A DNA stretch of 64,000 nucleotides, taken from the NCBI GenBank assembly GCA_013824615.1, contig PNOC01000007.1:1-64000 (forward strand), read 5' to 3'. The notes under the pieces were generated by a model. That model was not told the DNA's origin, did no database searches, and saw nothing but the letters and a program-made list of their open reading frames with translations. Numbering within the stretch: the stretch's first letter is position 1; each line of letters opens with the position of its first letter. Below, in pieces: positions 18,676 to 27,335 of the stretch. Origin of the DNA: Thermodesulfovibrio sp. GTDB lineage: Bacteria > Nitrospirota > Thermodesulfovibrionia > Thermodesulfovibrionales > UBA6898. The position numbers were made by a program, and so were the translations under genes.

Positions 18676-18776
18676 AAACCCCTCCAAACCTCCCCTTATC
18701 AGGGAAGACTTACATGAGCCTGCCGCCGCCGGGGTTCATCCCCCTTGATAAGGGGGGACCGAGGGGGGTTGGTTTT
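18676..18776. repeat. Inverted REP-like repeat pair downstream of nth
   Basis: Two related GC-rich copies in opposite orientation: 18676-18705 (AAACCCCTCC..., CCCCTTATCAGGG) and 18740-18776 (CCCCCTTGATAAGGGGGG..., GGGGGGTTGGTTT). The reverse complement of the second closely resembles the first. This is the layout of dispersed intergenic palindromes (REP/BIME type). It could also form a transcript hairpin after nth. Confidence 0.6.
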
Positions 18777-18887
18777 AGGTCTTGCATATAACCTGATAGC
18801 AGCGGGTTCTCAGGTTTCATCACCGGTCTTGCTCCGCCCTGTGTGGATATGATAAGGTACGACATATGCTCTACGGGGGAGAAGAAA

Positions 18888-19001
18888 ATGGCAAGTGAAA
18901 ATGTGACGCGGAAGGCATCCTTTCTCAGCACCGGCTGGTGGGTAATCCATGTCCTCGGGATCGCCGCCGTATACGCCCTCGGGCATATTCTCTGGAAATA
19001 G
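18888..19001 (+). CDS. 37-residue membrane microprotein A
   Basis: Tiny ORF with a strong GGGGAG ribosome site five to six bases before the ATG. After a short basic N-terminus (residues 1-15) comes one hydrophobic helix with the pattern GWWVIH-x11-H: His21 and His33, Tyr29, and LGH before a C-terminal ILWK. The next ORF encodes a clear paralogue. Not recognised; the conserved GWW, two His 12 apart and LGH make chance coding unlikely. It heads a cluster of five further genes. Confidence 0.65.
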   Translation: MASENVTRKASFLSTGWWVIHVLGIAAVYALGHILWK

Positions 19002-19003
19002 CC

Positions 19004-19108
19004 GTGCTTCAGTATTTCATGCGCTACAGGCCGGGCTGGTGGATACTCCATATTGCCGCTGTCCTGCTTACCCTGTACCTCGGCCATATGGTCAGGTTTA
19101 CTTTCTAA
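19004..19108 (+). CDS. 29-34-residue membrane microprotein B, paralogue of A
   Basis: Starts two bases after the first microprotein stop (GTG 19004; ATG 19019 would give 29 residues). The helix carries GWWILH, then ten residues, then LGH: the same GWW, His, 12-residue spacing and LGH as microprotein A, though the sequence between differs. The stop at 19108 is one base before the start of the next membrane protein, so the three look like one translational unit. Function unknown. Confidence 0.6.
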   Translation: MLQYFMRYRPGWWILHIAAVLLTLYLGHMVRFTF

Positions 19109-19109
19109 T

Positions 19110-19520
19110 ATGAATAAAAGAGCTCTTCTGGCCGCGCTCCTGCTTCTGGCCCTATCGGGCATGATGCTCCATTACCGGATACACCGCTTCATGGTCCCGG
19201 ACAGGACGATTCCGTCAGTCTATGTTATGGACAGCACAAAATTTCTGGCATTCCTGCTGCCGCTGATTGACGTTATCGTCGTCACCGGACTCTTTCTGTC
19301 ACGCAGGACGGTTGTTTATGGATATCTCCTTAACGGTCTGCTCGTAATCTATGGAACGGTCCTCATGGGCCACTACAGCATTGCCGAGATCATGGCGCGC
19401 GCGATACCTCCGGCCGACTGGCTGATCAAATCAACAGTACCTGATATCGGCATCAGCTGGGCAGACTTTCTGGTCGGCAAGATATTATATGATGAGACCA
19501 TGCGGAATGCTCCGCACTGA
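19110..19520 (+). CDS. Unknown membrane protein, 3-4 helices
   Basis: A 136-residue protein starting at ATG 19110, directly after microprotein B. Hydrophobic segments at about 4-20, 45-65, 69-92 and possibly near 110. Several His residues sit at the membrane edges (HYRIHR near residue 21, MGHYS near 91). Not recognised. Its tight coupling to the two microproteins suggests a small membrane complex, which is inference. Confidence 0.6.
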   Translation: MNKRALLAALLLLALSGMMLHYRIHRFMVPDRTIPSVYVMDSTKFLAFLLPLIDVIVVTGLFLSRRTVVYGYLLNGLLVIYGTVLMGHYSIAEIMARAIPPADWLIKSTVPDIGISWADFLVGKILYDETMRNAPH

Positions 19521-19546
19521 TCACGTTTCACAAGGGGAGTGATGCC

Positions 19547-19993
19547 ATGCCTCATTTCGGACTGATGGACGAAGAGGCACTGGGGCCTGAAAAAGCGGCA
19601 TTTCAGCGGGCACGTCTGCATATCAGGGCGGGCAGGAGACGGCTTCGGCAGGGGAAAATCTCGGCCGGCATACTGACCCTCTATGATGCCGTGGTCTTCG
19701 GGATGGAGTGGTATGCAGCCGTGTCTGACCACAGGGCAAAACTGACGGTTTCACCAGGTGAAGACCTCCGGCAGGATAAAATTCTGTATACCGTACTTGT
19801 CCGTTCCGGCGTCCTTGATGGTCAATTTGATTACCCTGCCTTTGATAACCTTGTAGAGTATGCTTCCAATAACGAAATGCCGGACTTTGACTATCGGGAA
19901 CTCCTGACATCAATAGAGGCGATCATGACCCAGCTGGAGATCATGCCATTCGATGAAAATGAACTCCCACCTGAAGATCCTGCCACCTATTGA
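19547..19993 (+). CDS. Unknown soluble protein in the microprotein cluster
   Basis: A 148-residue protein with AAGGGGAG before its ATG. No signal or membrane segment. The N-terminal half is helical and basic (ARLHIRAGRRRLRQGK, then TLYDAVVFGMEWY), and the C-terminal half is acidic, ending ELPPEDPATY. The helical part faintly recalls HEPN-like bundles but no catalytic motif is visible. Follows the membrane genes by 26 bases and precedes the nitroreductase by about 100. Confidence 0.6.
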   Translation: MPHFGLMDEEALGPEKAAFQRARLHIRAGRRRLRQGKISAGILTLYDAVVFGMEWYAAVSDHRAKLTVSPGEDLRQDKILYTVLVRSGVLDGQFDYPAFDNLVEYASNNEMPDFDYRELLTSIEAIMTQLEIMPFDENELPPEDPATY

Positions 19994-20093
19994 TGCGGAG
20001 CTGAATCGGCATTGACGGTTCCTTCCCGCCGTCAAGCGAAAACGGGTGGAAGGGGCCGAAAGTCTCAGGTTAAAACGATACAAGGAGATCTAT

Positions 20094-20918
20094 ATGCTTA
20101 TTTTTACCGTTGATAAACAGAAATGCACGGGCTGCGGTGAATGTGCCGAAGACTGTCCGGCACACATCATCGAAATGGAGAACGGCCTTCCCGGGATTGC
20201 GGCAGACAAGGAGGCCTCGTGTTACCGGTGCCAGCATTGTTTCGCGGTCTGCCCCACCGGGGCAGTTTCCATTCTCGGTCTCAAACCGGAGGAGAGCCTC
20301 GTATTGCCAGGGAATAAACCCGCCCCCGAAGAATTAGAGATCCTTATAAGGGGTCGCCGCTCGGTGCGGCGCTATCTGCCGGAGAATCTCGATGAAGCAT
20401 TGCTGCAGCGGCTTTTGGAGGTGGCCTGGTACGCACCGACGGCGGTCAATGCAAGGCAGGTCCAGTTCACCGTGGTGAATGACCGGAAGAAGATGGCGGC
20501 GCTCCGTGAAGATGTGATAGCCGGTCTCAGCCGTATGGTGCGGGAGGGAACCCTGCCCGAAGGCCTTGGCTTTTTTGCGGGGATAGTCACCGCGTGGGAA
20601 GAGAACAAGATTGATGTAATCTTCCGCTGGGCCCCGCATCTGATTATTGCCTCAGCCCCTCAAAACAGCTTGGCGCCGGTGGTGGACAGTCTGATAGCCC
20701 TTTCGTATTTTGAGCTCTTCGCTCAGGGCCTCGGAGTCGGCGCTGTCTGGGCCGGTCTGGCTAAATGGGCCATTAATGATCTGCTGCCAGAGACCCGGAA
20801 ACGCCTGGGAGTACCGGACGACCACGTGATCGGATATGCCCTGTTATTTGGCAAACCTGCCGTGCGTTATGCCAGGACGGTCCAGCGCGGCAAAGCAAAC
20901 ATACATTTCGCATCATGA
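20094..20918 (+). CDS. Ferredoxin-nitroreductase fusion
   Basis: Flavin oxidoreductase with its own electron-transfer domain. Residues 1-65 hold two 4Fe-4S motifs (CTGCGECAEDCP and CYRCQHCFAVCP). From about residue 80 comes an FMN-dependent nitroreductase domain with RRSVRRYL and the late GLGVGAVWAGL stretch. About 274 residues from ATG 20094, chosen for AAGGAGA seven bases upstream. Such fusions reduce unknown substrates with electrons from an internal or external ferredoxin. The neighbours are unknown membrane genes, so a redox role for the cluster is possible but unproven. Confidence 0.88.
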   Translation: MLIFTVDKQKCTGCGECAEDCPAHIIEMENGLPGIAADKEASCYRCQHCFAVCPTGAVSILGLKPEESLVLPGNKPAPEELEILIRGRRSVRRYLPENLDEALLQRLLEVAWYAPTAVNARQVQFTVVNDRKKMAALREDVIAGLSRMVREGTLPEGLGFFAGIVTAWEENKIDVIFRWAPHLIIASAPQNSLAPVVDSLIALSYFELFAQGLGVGAVWAGLAKWAINDLLPETRKRLGVPDDHVIGYALLFGKPAVRYARTVQRGKANIHFAS

Positions 20919-20932
20919 AAGGGGAAGATACT

Positions 20933-21913
20933 ATGAACAATATCGGAATCAGGTTTCTCATGGCTGTAATGCTGTTCTGCTTGACCGTCGCACCGGCCTG
21001 GGCAGGGGTAGAAGGGACGAATTCAACCTTTATCGGACTTAATGCGGGCGGTTCAACCGCCATCTTCTCGGACACACATGCCAATACGTTCGTTGGCGCC
21101 TCAACCGGCTTAGACGCGACAAGCGGCAGCTACAATGCTTTTTTGGGATTTCATGCCGGGCAGCATAATACAAGCGGCAACTACAATACATTCCTTGGGG
21201 CCACCGCAGGATTATCTAATGTTTCCGGCGGCAGTATGAACACCTATGTCGGTGCGTCCGCAGGATTCTATACAACGGGAAGCAACAACACGTTTATAGG
21301 ATACAATGCAGGCAGCGGCGCACTTGTCACGGGAAGCGGCAACGTCTTTATCGGCAAAGGCGCAGGTGAAAATGAGGACACATCGAACAAACTCTATATT
21401 GCTAATACGAATACCTTTTACCCCCTCATCTATGGGGAATTCGACAACGCAGCGGTCACTATATACGGGTCGCTGTCTGTGGCGTCTGTTGCCTCTCCAT
21501 CTGACGAAAGACTGAAGAAGAACATTCAGCCGCTGGAGTCGTCGCTCGAAAAAGTAATGAAGCTGCGCGGGGTCAGCTACGACTGGAAGACGGAGGAGTA
21601 TGCAGGCAGGGGCCTCGGCACGGACAGGCAGATAGGGCTTCTCGCTCAGAACGTCGAGGAGGTTATCCCGGTACTCGTCAAGACAGACAAAAAAGGCTAT
21701 AAGGCCGTCACCTATGAGAAAATGGTCCCTGTCCTGGTCGAAGCGATAAAAGAGCAGCAGGGCATGATCAAAGAGAGAGATGCCAAAATTGAGAAGCTCG
21801 AAAAAGCACTCGAAGCTCTGGAAAAGCGCGTAGCAGGAATTGATACCCCGGCCAGGACTTTGGCATTGCGGTCAATTACCTCTGCACTATCCATGACTTT
21901 ACCGGTACGGTGA
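20933..21913 (+). CDS. Secreted repeat protein with S74 intramolecular chaperone domain
   Basis: A 326-residue protein: signal peptide to about residue 25 (ending PAWAG), then about eight short repeats of the type NTFLGxxAG / NTFIGYNAG spanning residues 30-170, as in trimeric beta-helical fibres. Residues ~190-300 are a peptidase S74 (tailspike chaperone) domain starting SDERLKKNI, whose Ser and Lys are the self-cleavage residues. It ends in a coiled coil. S74 domains help fibres trimerise and then cut themselves off. Here it sits outside any phage genes, so it is probably a cell-surface or secreted fibre. ATG 20933 has AAGGGGAAG upstream. Confidence 0.82.
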   Translation: MNNIGIRFLMAVMLFCLTVAPAWAGVEGTNSTFIGLNAGGSTAIFSDTHANTFVGASTGLDATSGSYNAFLGFHAGQHNTSGNYNTFLGATAGLSNVSGGSMNTYVGASAGFYTTGSNNTFIGYNAGSGALVTGSGNVFIGKGAGENEDTSNKLYIANTNTFYPLIYGEFDNAAVTIYGSLSVASVASPSDERLKKNIQPLESSLEKVMKLRGVSYDWKTEEYAGRGLGTDRQIGLLAQNVEEVIPVLVKTDKKGYKAVTYEKMVPVLVEAIKEQQGMIKERDAKIEKLEKALEALEKRVAGIDTPARTLALRSITSALSMTLPVR

Positions 21914-21920
21914 TAGTACA

Positions 21921-22514
21921 TTAACCTTCAATAATTTCTTTTCTCCTGAAACAACCGATTGCATGATCGTTCACCAGGCCGGTGGCCTGCATATGGGCAT
22001 AGCAGATCGTAGAGCCCATGAATTTAAACCCGCGCTTCTTCAGGTCCCTGCTCAGGGCGTCGGACTCCGGGCTTGTTGCAGGATAATCACTGAGGTTTTT
22101 TATTCTATTTAGCTTCGGCCTGTTCCCCACAAACCCCCAGATATATGTTGAAAAGCTGCTGAACTCTTTCTGAACTTCAAGGAACCTGCGGGCGTTGTTT
22201 ACCGAGGCCTGAATCTTCAGGCGGTTTCTGATAATTCCCGCATCCTGGATTAAGGCCTCAATTCTTGTTTCATCAAACTGGGCAACCTTCTTCGGATCAA
22301 AGTTTTCATATGCCTTGCGGTAGGCCTCTCTCTTCCTCAGGACCGTATACCAGCTCAAGCCTGCCTGTGCAGCCTCCAGGGTCAGGAATTCAAAGATAAT
22401 CCTGTCGTCGAACACCGGCACACCCCACTCTTTGTCGTGGTACGCGACATAATCAGGCTTGCTCAGATCAACCCAGGGGCAACGGATAACAGTCTTTTGG
22501 TTTATGGGTGACAC
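21921..22514 (-). CDS. tag: 3-methyladenine DNA glycosylase I
   Basis: Removes 3-methyladenine from alkylated DNA. The 197 residues match Tag: RCPWV and AYHDKEWG at the start, QAGLSWYTVLRKREAYRKA, and the C-terminal NDHAIGC. The Cys/His set that binds zinc in E. coli Tag is present (Cys in RCPWV, His in YHDKEW, His and Cys in DHAIGC). GTG start at 22514 has a poor ribosome site. It converges with the S74 gene with only seven bases between stops. Confidence 0.95.
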   Translation of the reverse strand: MSPINQKTVIRCPWVDLSKPDYVAYHDKEWGVPVFDDRIIFEFLTLEAAQAGLSWYTVLRKREAYRKAYENFDPKKVAQFDETRIEALIQDAGIIRNRLKIQASVNNARRFLEVQKEFSSFSTYIWGFVGNRPKLNRIKNLSDYPATSPESDALSRDLKKRGFKFMGSTICYAHMQATGLVNDHAIGCFRRKEIIEG

Positions 22515-22556
22515 ACTATTCCGTCCCGGAGGCAGGGGGCAGATCTGATTGCTTCA

Positions 22557-24428
22557 TTACCCCGCGTCCTGCAGTTCGTTCATCTGGCTGTCAAATTCCT
22601 TTGCCTTTGCGTCGTGATCAGCAGTAATCTCTTCAAGCTCGCTGAAGAGGCTGTCGATATGCTCCTTTGTCTCATGGATCGCCTTGGTCAGATCACGGAT
22701 TGCGCGTCCGTCTCCCTTGGTCGAAGCGGCCAGAAGCGACTGGTTGTCCATCTCTATACGCTTCTCAAAGCCGCTGATCATATCCTCGATATCCGTGATG
22801 CGTTTCTGGAGCGGGTTGAGTATCTTTGAACGGTTCGTAACAATCTCTGCCCGAAGCCGCCTCATCTCTTTTTTGCTGAGACCCTTGCCTTTTGGAATCT
22901 CAACCGGACCGCTGCTCTGGGCAGCAACTGCACCTTCGTCGCTCCAGCCCACCCTGCTGAGGAAGTCTTCATACGTCCCGTCAAATACCCTGATCTCTCC
23001 ACGGTCAAATATTATCAGCTTCGTCGCGATCGCGTGCAGAACCAGCTCACTGTGGGTGACGAGGACCACCGCGCCCCTGAAGGCCTCTATCGCTTCAATC
23101 AGAGAGTCGATCGACTCCATATCAAGATGGTTAGTCGGCTCGTCCAGCAGCAGCAGATTTGCCGGACTGACAAGCAGTTTTCCCATGAGAACCCGGCTCC
23201 TCTCTCCGCCGGAGAGTACGCTTATTTTTTTCATGGCCATATCGCCCTCAAACATCATTGCCCCGCATATTTTTCTGGCTGCGCCACGGCTATGGTCGGG
23301 ATGCACGTCCATGATCTCAGCTTCCACGGTCTTTGACAGGTCCAGCCGGTTGATGTTCGTCTGGCCGAAGAAAGCGGTCTTCAGCTGAGGATGCCCCGTT
23401 ATCGTACCTTCTGTGGGTTCAAGTTCTCCCGCAAGAAGGTTAAGGAGCGTTGTCTTGCCCTTTCCATTCTTACCGATGATCGCAATCCGGTCATTCTTGC
23501 CGACAGCAAAATCCAGATGGCTGATGAGCGGCTCCGCTGCAGGGTCAAAGGAGAATGACAGGTCCTCTGCCGCAATAAGCTGCTTGCCGGTAAATGAGGC
23601 ATCGTTAAAGGCAAAGTCCAGGCTCTGTATATCTGTCAGCTTTTCATGCTGCTCATGCCGCGCAAGCGCCTTGACGCGGGACTGGACCGCCTTAGCCTTG
23701 GTCGCCTGGGCACGGAAGCGGTTAATGAACTGCTCGACATCTTTGCGTTTCCGCTCATCGTTCATGCGGGTCTTTTCATACACTTCTTCGTCAATAAGGA
23801 TCTGCTGGTAGAGCTTCTCGGTCGGCCCCTCTATCTTCCGTACTTTCTGGCGGTGGATCCCAAGAGTATGTGTTGTCACGCTGTCCATGAATTCGCGGTC
23901 ATGGGTAATGATAATCATTTCATTCTGCCAGGATCTGAGGAATTTTATCAGCCAGCGTATCGAGACAATATCGAGATAGTTTGTAGGCTCGTCAAGCAGC
24001 AGAAGGTTCGGCTCCGAAACCAGGACCTTCGCAAGATTAAGCCGTATCTGGTAACCGCCGGAGAGGGACGAAGGGGCAGCATCAAAATCCTCGGTCGAAA
24101 ATCCGAGTCCATGGAGGACCGCACCCACCTTATAGCTTTCATCCCTGCCATCGTCGGTCTTGGGGAGCAGGAGGCATCCCTCTTTGAGGACTGTCTTTTC
24201 AGTAAAAGCAATATGCTGCGAAAGGTGGCCAATCCTGTATCCGTTGGGGACGGTAATTACACCCTCGTCGGCATATTCCTGACCAAGGATCATCCGGAAA
24301 AGCGTTGTCTTGCCGTGGCCGTTTCTGCCCACAAGACCAACGCGCTCGCCGGGATTGACGGTGAAGTCAATATCGTCAAGAATAGTCTGGCGGCCGTAGG
24401 CCTTTGATAAACTGTTAACCTGTATCAT
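22557..24428 (-). CDS. ABC-F family ATPase (ribosome-associated type)
   Basis: Soluble tandem ATPase with two nucleotide-binding domains: Walker A VGRNGHGKTT near residue 40 and IGKNGKGKTT near 340. The LSGGYQIR and LSGGERSR signatures and two LLLLDEPTNYLD/DEPTNHLD Walker B motifs are visible, with the ABC-F linker between the domains. A coiled-coil C-terminus (about 540-623) is present. No transmembrane part. ABC-F proteins act on the ribosome; this resembles the Uup/YheS-like group, and an exact subfamily needs phylogeny. I start at the ATG of MIQVNSLSKAYG. Confidence 0.93.
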   Translation of the reverse strand: MIQVNSLSKAYGRQTILDDIDFTVNPGERVGLVGRNGHGKTTLFRMILGQEYADEGVITVPNGYRIGHLSQHIAFTEKTVLKEGCLLLPKTDDGRDESYKVGAVLHGLGFSTEDFDAAPSSLSGGYQIRLNLAKVLVSEPNLLLLDEPTNYLDIVSIRWLIKFLRSWQNEMIIITHDREFMDSVTTHTLGIHRQKVRKIEGPTEKLYQQILIDEEVYEKTRMNDERKRKDVEQFINRFRAQATKAKAVQSRVKALARHEQHEKLTDIQSLDFAFNDASFTGKQLIAAEDLSFSFDPAAEPLISHLDFAVGKNDRIAIIGKNGKGKTTLLNLLAGELEPTEGTITGHPQLKTAFFGQTNINRLDLSKTVEAEIMDVHPDHSRGAARKICGAMMFEGDMAMKKISVLSGGERSRVLMGKLLVSPANLLLLDEPTNHLDMESIDSLIEAIEAFRGAVVLVTHSELVLHAIATKLIIFDRGEIRVFDGTYEDFLSRVGWSDEGAVAAQSSGPVEIPKGKGLSKKEMRRLRAEIVTNRSKILNPLQKRITDIEDMISGFEKRIEMDNQSLLAASTKGDGRAIRDLTKAIHETKEHIDSLFSELEEITADHDAKAKEFDSQMNELQDAG

Positions 24429-24495
24429 AATGTGTAAGCGAATATAATAATTAGTTTTACGTTGCGGAGTCAATAAAACAGGTAAAAAAATGTGG

Positions 24496-25953
24496 TTACG
24501 CTAAGCGATCAAGCGTTTTTAAAAGGGCCTCGGCTTTTTTGAGGCATTCGTAATATTCCCGTTCAGGGTCTGAATCAGCAACGATCCCGGCGCCTGCCTG
24601 AATATAGGCCTTGTTGTCCTTGATCAGAAAAGTCCGGATAATTATATTAAGGTCCATGCTGCCTCCGAACCCTATATACCCCAGAGACCCGGTATACGGC
24701 CCGCGCCTGAAGGGCTCAAGCTCGTCGATTATCTCCATGCAGCGCACCTTCGGCACACCCGTAATCGTGCCTCCGGGATAGACCGCGGCAATCACATCCA
24801 GACAATCTTTTCCCTCAGCCAGCCTGCCCTCAACATTTGAGACAATATGCATGACATGCGAATAGTCCTCGGTCACCATTAACTCATCGACCTGCACTGA
24901 ACCGTAGTCAGCAATGCGGCCGATATCATTGCGCTCAAGGTCTATCAGCATGATATGCTCCGCCCTTTCCTTCTCGTTCAGGAGCAGTTCTGCGCGCATC
25001 CGGTCGTCTTCCCTGGCGTCTTTCCCCCGGGGCCTTGTCCCGGCAATCGGCCGCGTATCAACAACCCCGTCCAGAACCCGCACAAGTCTTTCGGGAGAAG
25101 AACTGACGAGCTGATAATCGCCGAAATCAGCATAGGCAGCAAAAGGGGACGGGTTAATCTCCCTGAGAATCCGGTATATCTGCCAGGGTTCGTAACCGGT
25201 AATGTCGGCCGACACCCGGAGAGACAGATTGGTCTGGAATATATCGCCGGCAGCAATATATTCCCGTGCCTTCTTAACCATGGCAATGTAGTCTTCCTTC
25301 CGGACATCATAGGTTATCTCTATCCCCGGCCCCTGTTTCCCGAGCTCCCGGCCGCCCTGCTGCGCTGTTGCTTGAACAGGGCCTTGTGTCAGGCGCAGAG
25401 CGATCGCAGCAGCGACCTCCCCCGCCCGTGCCCTCTGCTCCTCCGTGCTGCTGCTCTCAGAATATCCCAGTGCTGTCTCGCGCGCACCCGGGCAGACAAT
25501 GATCCAGGCCCTCTTATTTGTGTGGTCAAAGGATACCAGTCGGTCGATCATAAAAAAATGGGCTTCCGGCAGTTGCAGATCATCTACGGTATTGACCGGA
25601 ATACGTTCGAGATACCTGACAAAATCGTAACAGAAGAGACCTGCTGCTCCGCCCTGAAACGGGGGAAGCCCCGCCATGGGTTTCTGCTGATAGCAGGCAA
25701 GCAGCTCTCTCAGGCGCTCGAGCGGCTTACGGGCGGAGATCGTTCTGCGGCCCGAGGTATCGATCTCAATGCAACCGTCCTTGACCGTGAATTCGAGATA
25801 CGGATCGATACAGATAAAAGAGTAGCGGGCAATGCGTGCCGGCCCTTTAACGCTTTCGAAGAGAAGACTTTTGGGAGACCTGACAGACTCGTACACCGCA
25901 GAGGGATCCTGGTAGGAGATTTCCTTTACAACCGGAGAATAAGACAGACTCAT
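24496..25953 (-). CDS. Anthranilate or aminodeoxychorismate synthase component I
   Basis: Chorismate-using enzyme of the TrpE/PabB family, about 485 residues. The C-terminal half holds the chorismate domain: FQTNLSLRV, PSPFAAYADFGDYQLVSSSP, PIAGTRPRG, ERAEHIMLIDLERNDIGR and YPGGTITGVPK. The PIAGT motif has Ala where E. coli PabB has its active-site Lys (PIKGT), which favours TrpE, but many PabB proteins also have Ala here. No amidotransferase (trpG/pabA) is adjacent. It begins about 20 bases after the pyrF stop; an upstream TTG would overlap pyrF. Confidence 0.85.
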   Translation of the reverse strand: MSLSYSPVVKEISYQDPSAVYESVRSPKSLLFESVKGPARIARYSFICIDPYLEFTVKDGCIEIDTSGRRTISARKPLERLRELLACYQQKPMAGLPPFQGGAAGLFCYDFVRYLERIPVNTVDDLQLPEAHFFMIDRLVSFDHTNKRAWIIVCPGARETALGYSESSSTEEQRARAGEVAAAIALRLTQGPVQATAQQGGRELGKQGPGIEITYDVRKEDYIAMVKKAREYIAAGDIFQTNLSLRVSADITGYEPWQIYRILREINPSPFAAYADFGDYQLVSSSPERLVRVLDGVVDTRPIAGTRPRGKDAREDDRMRAELLLNEKERAEHIMLIDLERNDIGRIADYGSVQVDELMVTEDYSHVMHIVSNVEGRLAEGKDCLDVIAAVYPGGTITGVPKVRCMEIIDELEPFRRGPYTGSLGYIGFGGSMDLNIIIRTFLIKDNKAYIQAGAGIVADSDPEREYYECLKKAEALLKTLDRLA

Positions 25954-25972
25954 TGAGAAAACTGTTTGAGGA

Positions 25973-26692
25973 TCACGACCCTGAAATCTCCTGCTGTATG
26001 CGCTCAATCGCCTTTATCGGGTCCGACTGGTTCAGGACCGCGCGGCCCATCACCAGGTAGTCTGCCCCGGCTCCTATGGCCTTTTTCGGAGTCATAATCC
26101 TGGCCTGGTCATCGGTCGCTGCCCAGGATGGCCTGATGCCGGGCGTCACTATCAGAAATTTATCCCCGCAATGCCCCTTGATCATGGCAGCCTCGTGTCC
26201 GGAGGCAACTACCCCATCGAGCCCGGCCTTCAGTGCCATGCCGGAGAGATGTTTCACATGCGTGGCCAGGCTGTGCTGCAGACCAAGTTCGGCCTTCAGG
26301 ACCTCCTGGGACATGCTGGTCAGCACCGTAACCGCAATTATTCTTGGACGGGGAAGGTTCTCTTTGAGGCAGACGTTGACCACATCCTCCCTGCATTTCT
26401 TCATCATATCCATACCGCCTGAGGCATGGATATTAAACATGAAGACCCCTTTTCTTGCCGCCGCCACCCCTGCCTTCGAAACGGTCGTAGGGATGTCATG
26501 GAATTTCAGATCAAGGAATATCTTCTTGCCTCGGCGGTGAATCTCATCAAGAATTGCGGGACCGGCAACGGTAAATAGTTCAAGTCCTACTTTAAATATA
26601 TCTATACAACTACTTAATTTATCTACTATTTCAAGTGCATAACCATATTCATCTACATCCAGGGCAATGATCACCTTGCAGTCCGGTTTCAT
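25973..26692 (-). CDS. pyrF: Orotidine 5'-phosphate decarboxylase
   Basis: Last step of de novo UMP synthesis. The 239-residue TIM-barrel protein has the catalytic FLDLKFHDIPTTV motif near residue 58, VTPGIRP near 180 and GADYLVMGRAVL near 210. Starts three bases after the dcd stop, so the two pyrimidine genes are probably one transcript, perhaps with the TrpE/PabB gene that follows. Confidence 0.96.
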   Translation of the reverse strand: MKPDCKVIIALDVDEYGYALEIVDKLSSCIDIFKVGLELFTVAGPAILDEIHRRGKKIFLDLKFHDIPTTVSKAGVAAARKGVFMFNIHASGGMDMMKKCREDVVNVCLKENLPRPRIIAVTVLTSMSQEVLKAELGLQHSLATHVKHLSGMALKAGLDGVVASGHEAAMIKGHCGDKFLIVTPGIRPSWAATDDQARIMTPKKAIGAGADYLVMGRAVLNQSDPIKAIERIQQEISGS

Positions 26693-26695
26693 CGG

Positions 26696-27253
26696 CTATT
26701 TATCGTCAACTTTCGAAAGAACTATGCCCTTCTGGGCCTGGTATTTTCCCTTCTTGTCGGCATACGAAGTCTGGCAGAGATCACCGGCACCCAGAAACAC
26801 CACCTGACCGATGCCCTCATGTGCATACAGACGGACAGGGACCGGCGCGGTATTCGAGACCGAGATGGTTATATACCCCTCCCACTCCGGCTCAAGAGGG
26901 GTCACATTTACTATTACGCCGCTGCGGGCATAGGTCGACTTCCCAAAGCAGATAGCAAGGGTCTCACGCGGTATCCTGAAATACTCAAGAGATCTGCAGA
27001 TTACATAGGAGTTGGCCGGTATTTCACAGACCTCTCCCCTGAAGTCCTCAAGACAGACGGCATCAAACTGCTTCGGATCGATCACCATGCCGGCTGAAGG
27101 CCGCAGGATACGGAACTCATCGGAGATCCGCATATCATAACCATAGGAACTGACTCCCGAGGATATGACCCCTTTACGGACCTGCTCCTGGTTGAACGGT
27201 TCTATCATGCCCTTTGAGGCCATCTCCCTGATCCAGACATCATTCTTTACCAT
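26696..27253 (-). CDS. dcd: dCTP deaminase
   Basis: Deaminates dCTP to dUTP for thymidylate synthesis. The 185 residues contain GYDMRISDEFRI, the substrate loop KSTYARSGVIVNVTPLEPEW with the catalytic Glu, and SNTAPVPVRLYAHEGIGQV. AGGAGAG precedes the ATG. Whether it is a plain deaminase or the bifunctional DCD-DUT type cannot be told from this alone. Next to pyrF, so the pair serves pyrimidine metabolism. Confidence 0.95.
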   Translation of the reverse strand: MVKNDVWIREMASKGMIEPFNQEQVRKGVISSGVSSYGYDMRISDEFRILRPSAGMVIDPKQFDAVCLEDFRGEVCEIPANSYVICRSLEYFRIPRETLAICFGKSTYARSGVIVNVTPLEPEWEGYITISVSNTAPVPVRLYAHEGIGQVVFLGAGDLCQTSYADKKGKYQAQKGIVLSKVDDK

Positions 27254-27335
27254 GCGATGCTCTCCTGCCCTGAAACATTTTCCTAATATAAATTATTGCG
27301 TGATAGTATAACCTATTGCCCATCTCATTCTCTCA

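Noticed and set aside
20933-21913. A prophage remnant, suggested by the S74 tailspike domain
   Set aside because: No other phage genes flank it, and the protein has a Sec signal peptide, which tail fibres lack.
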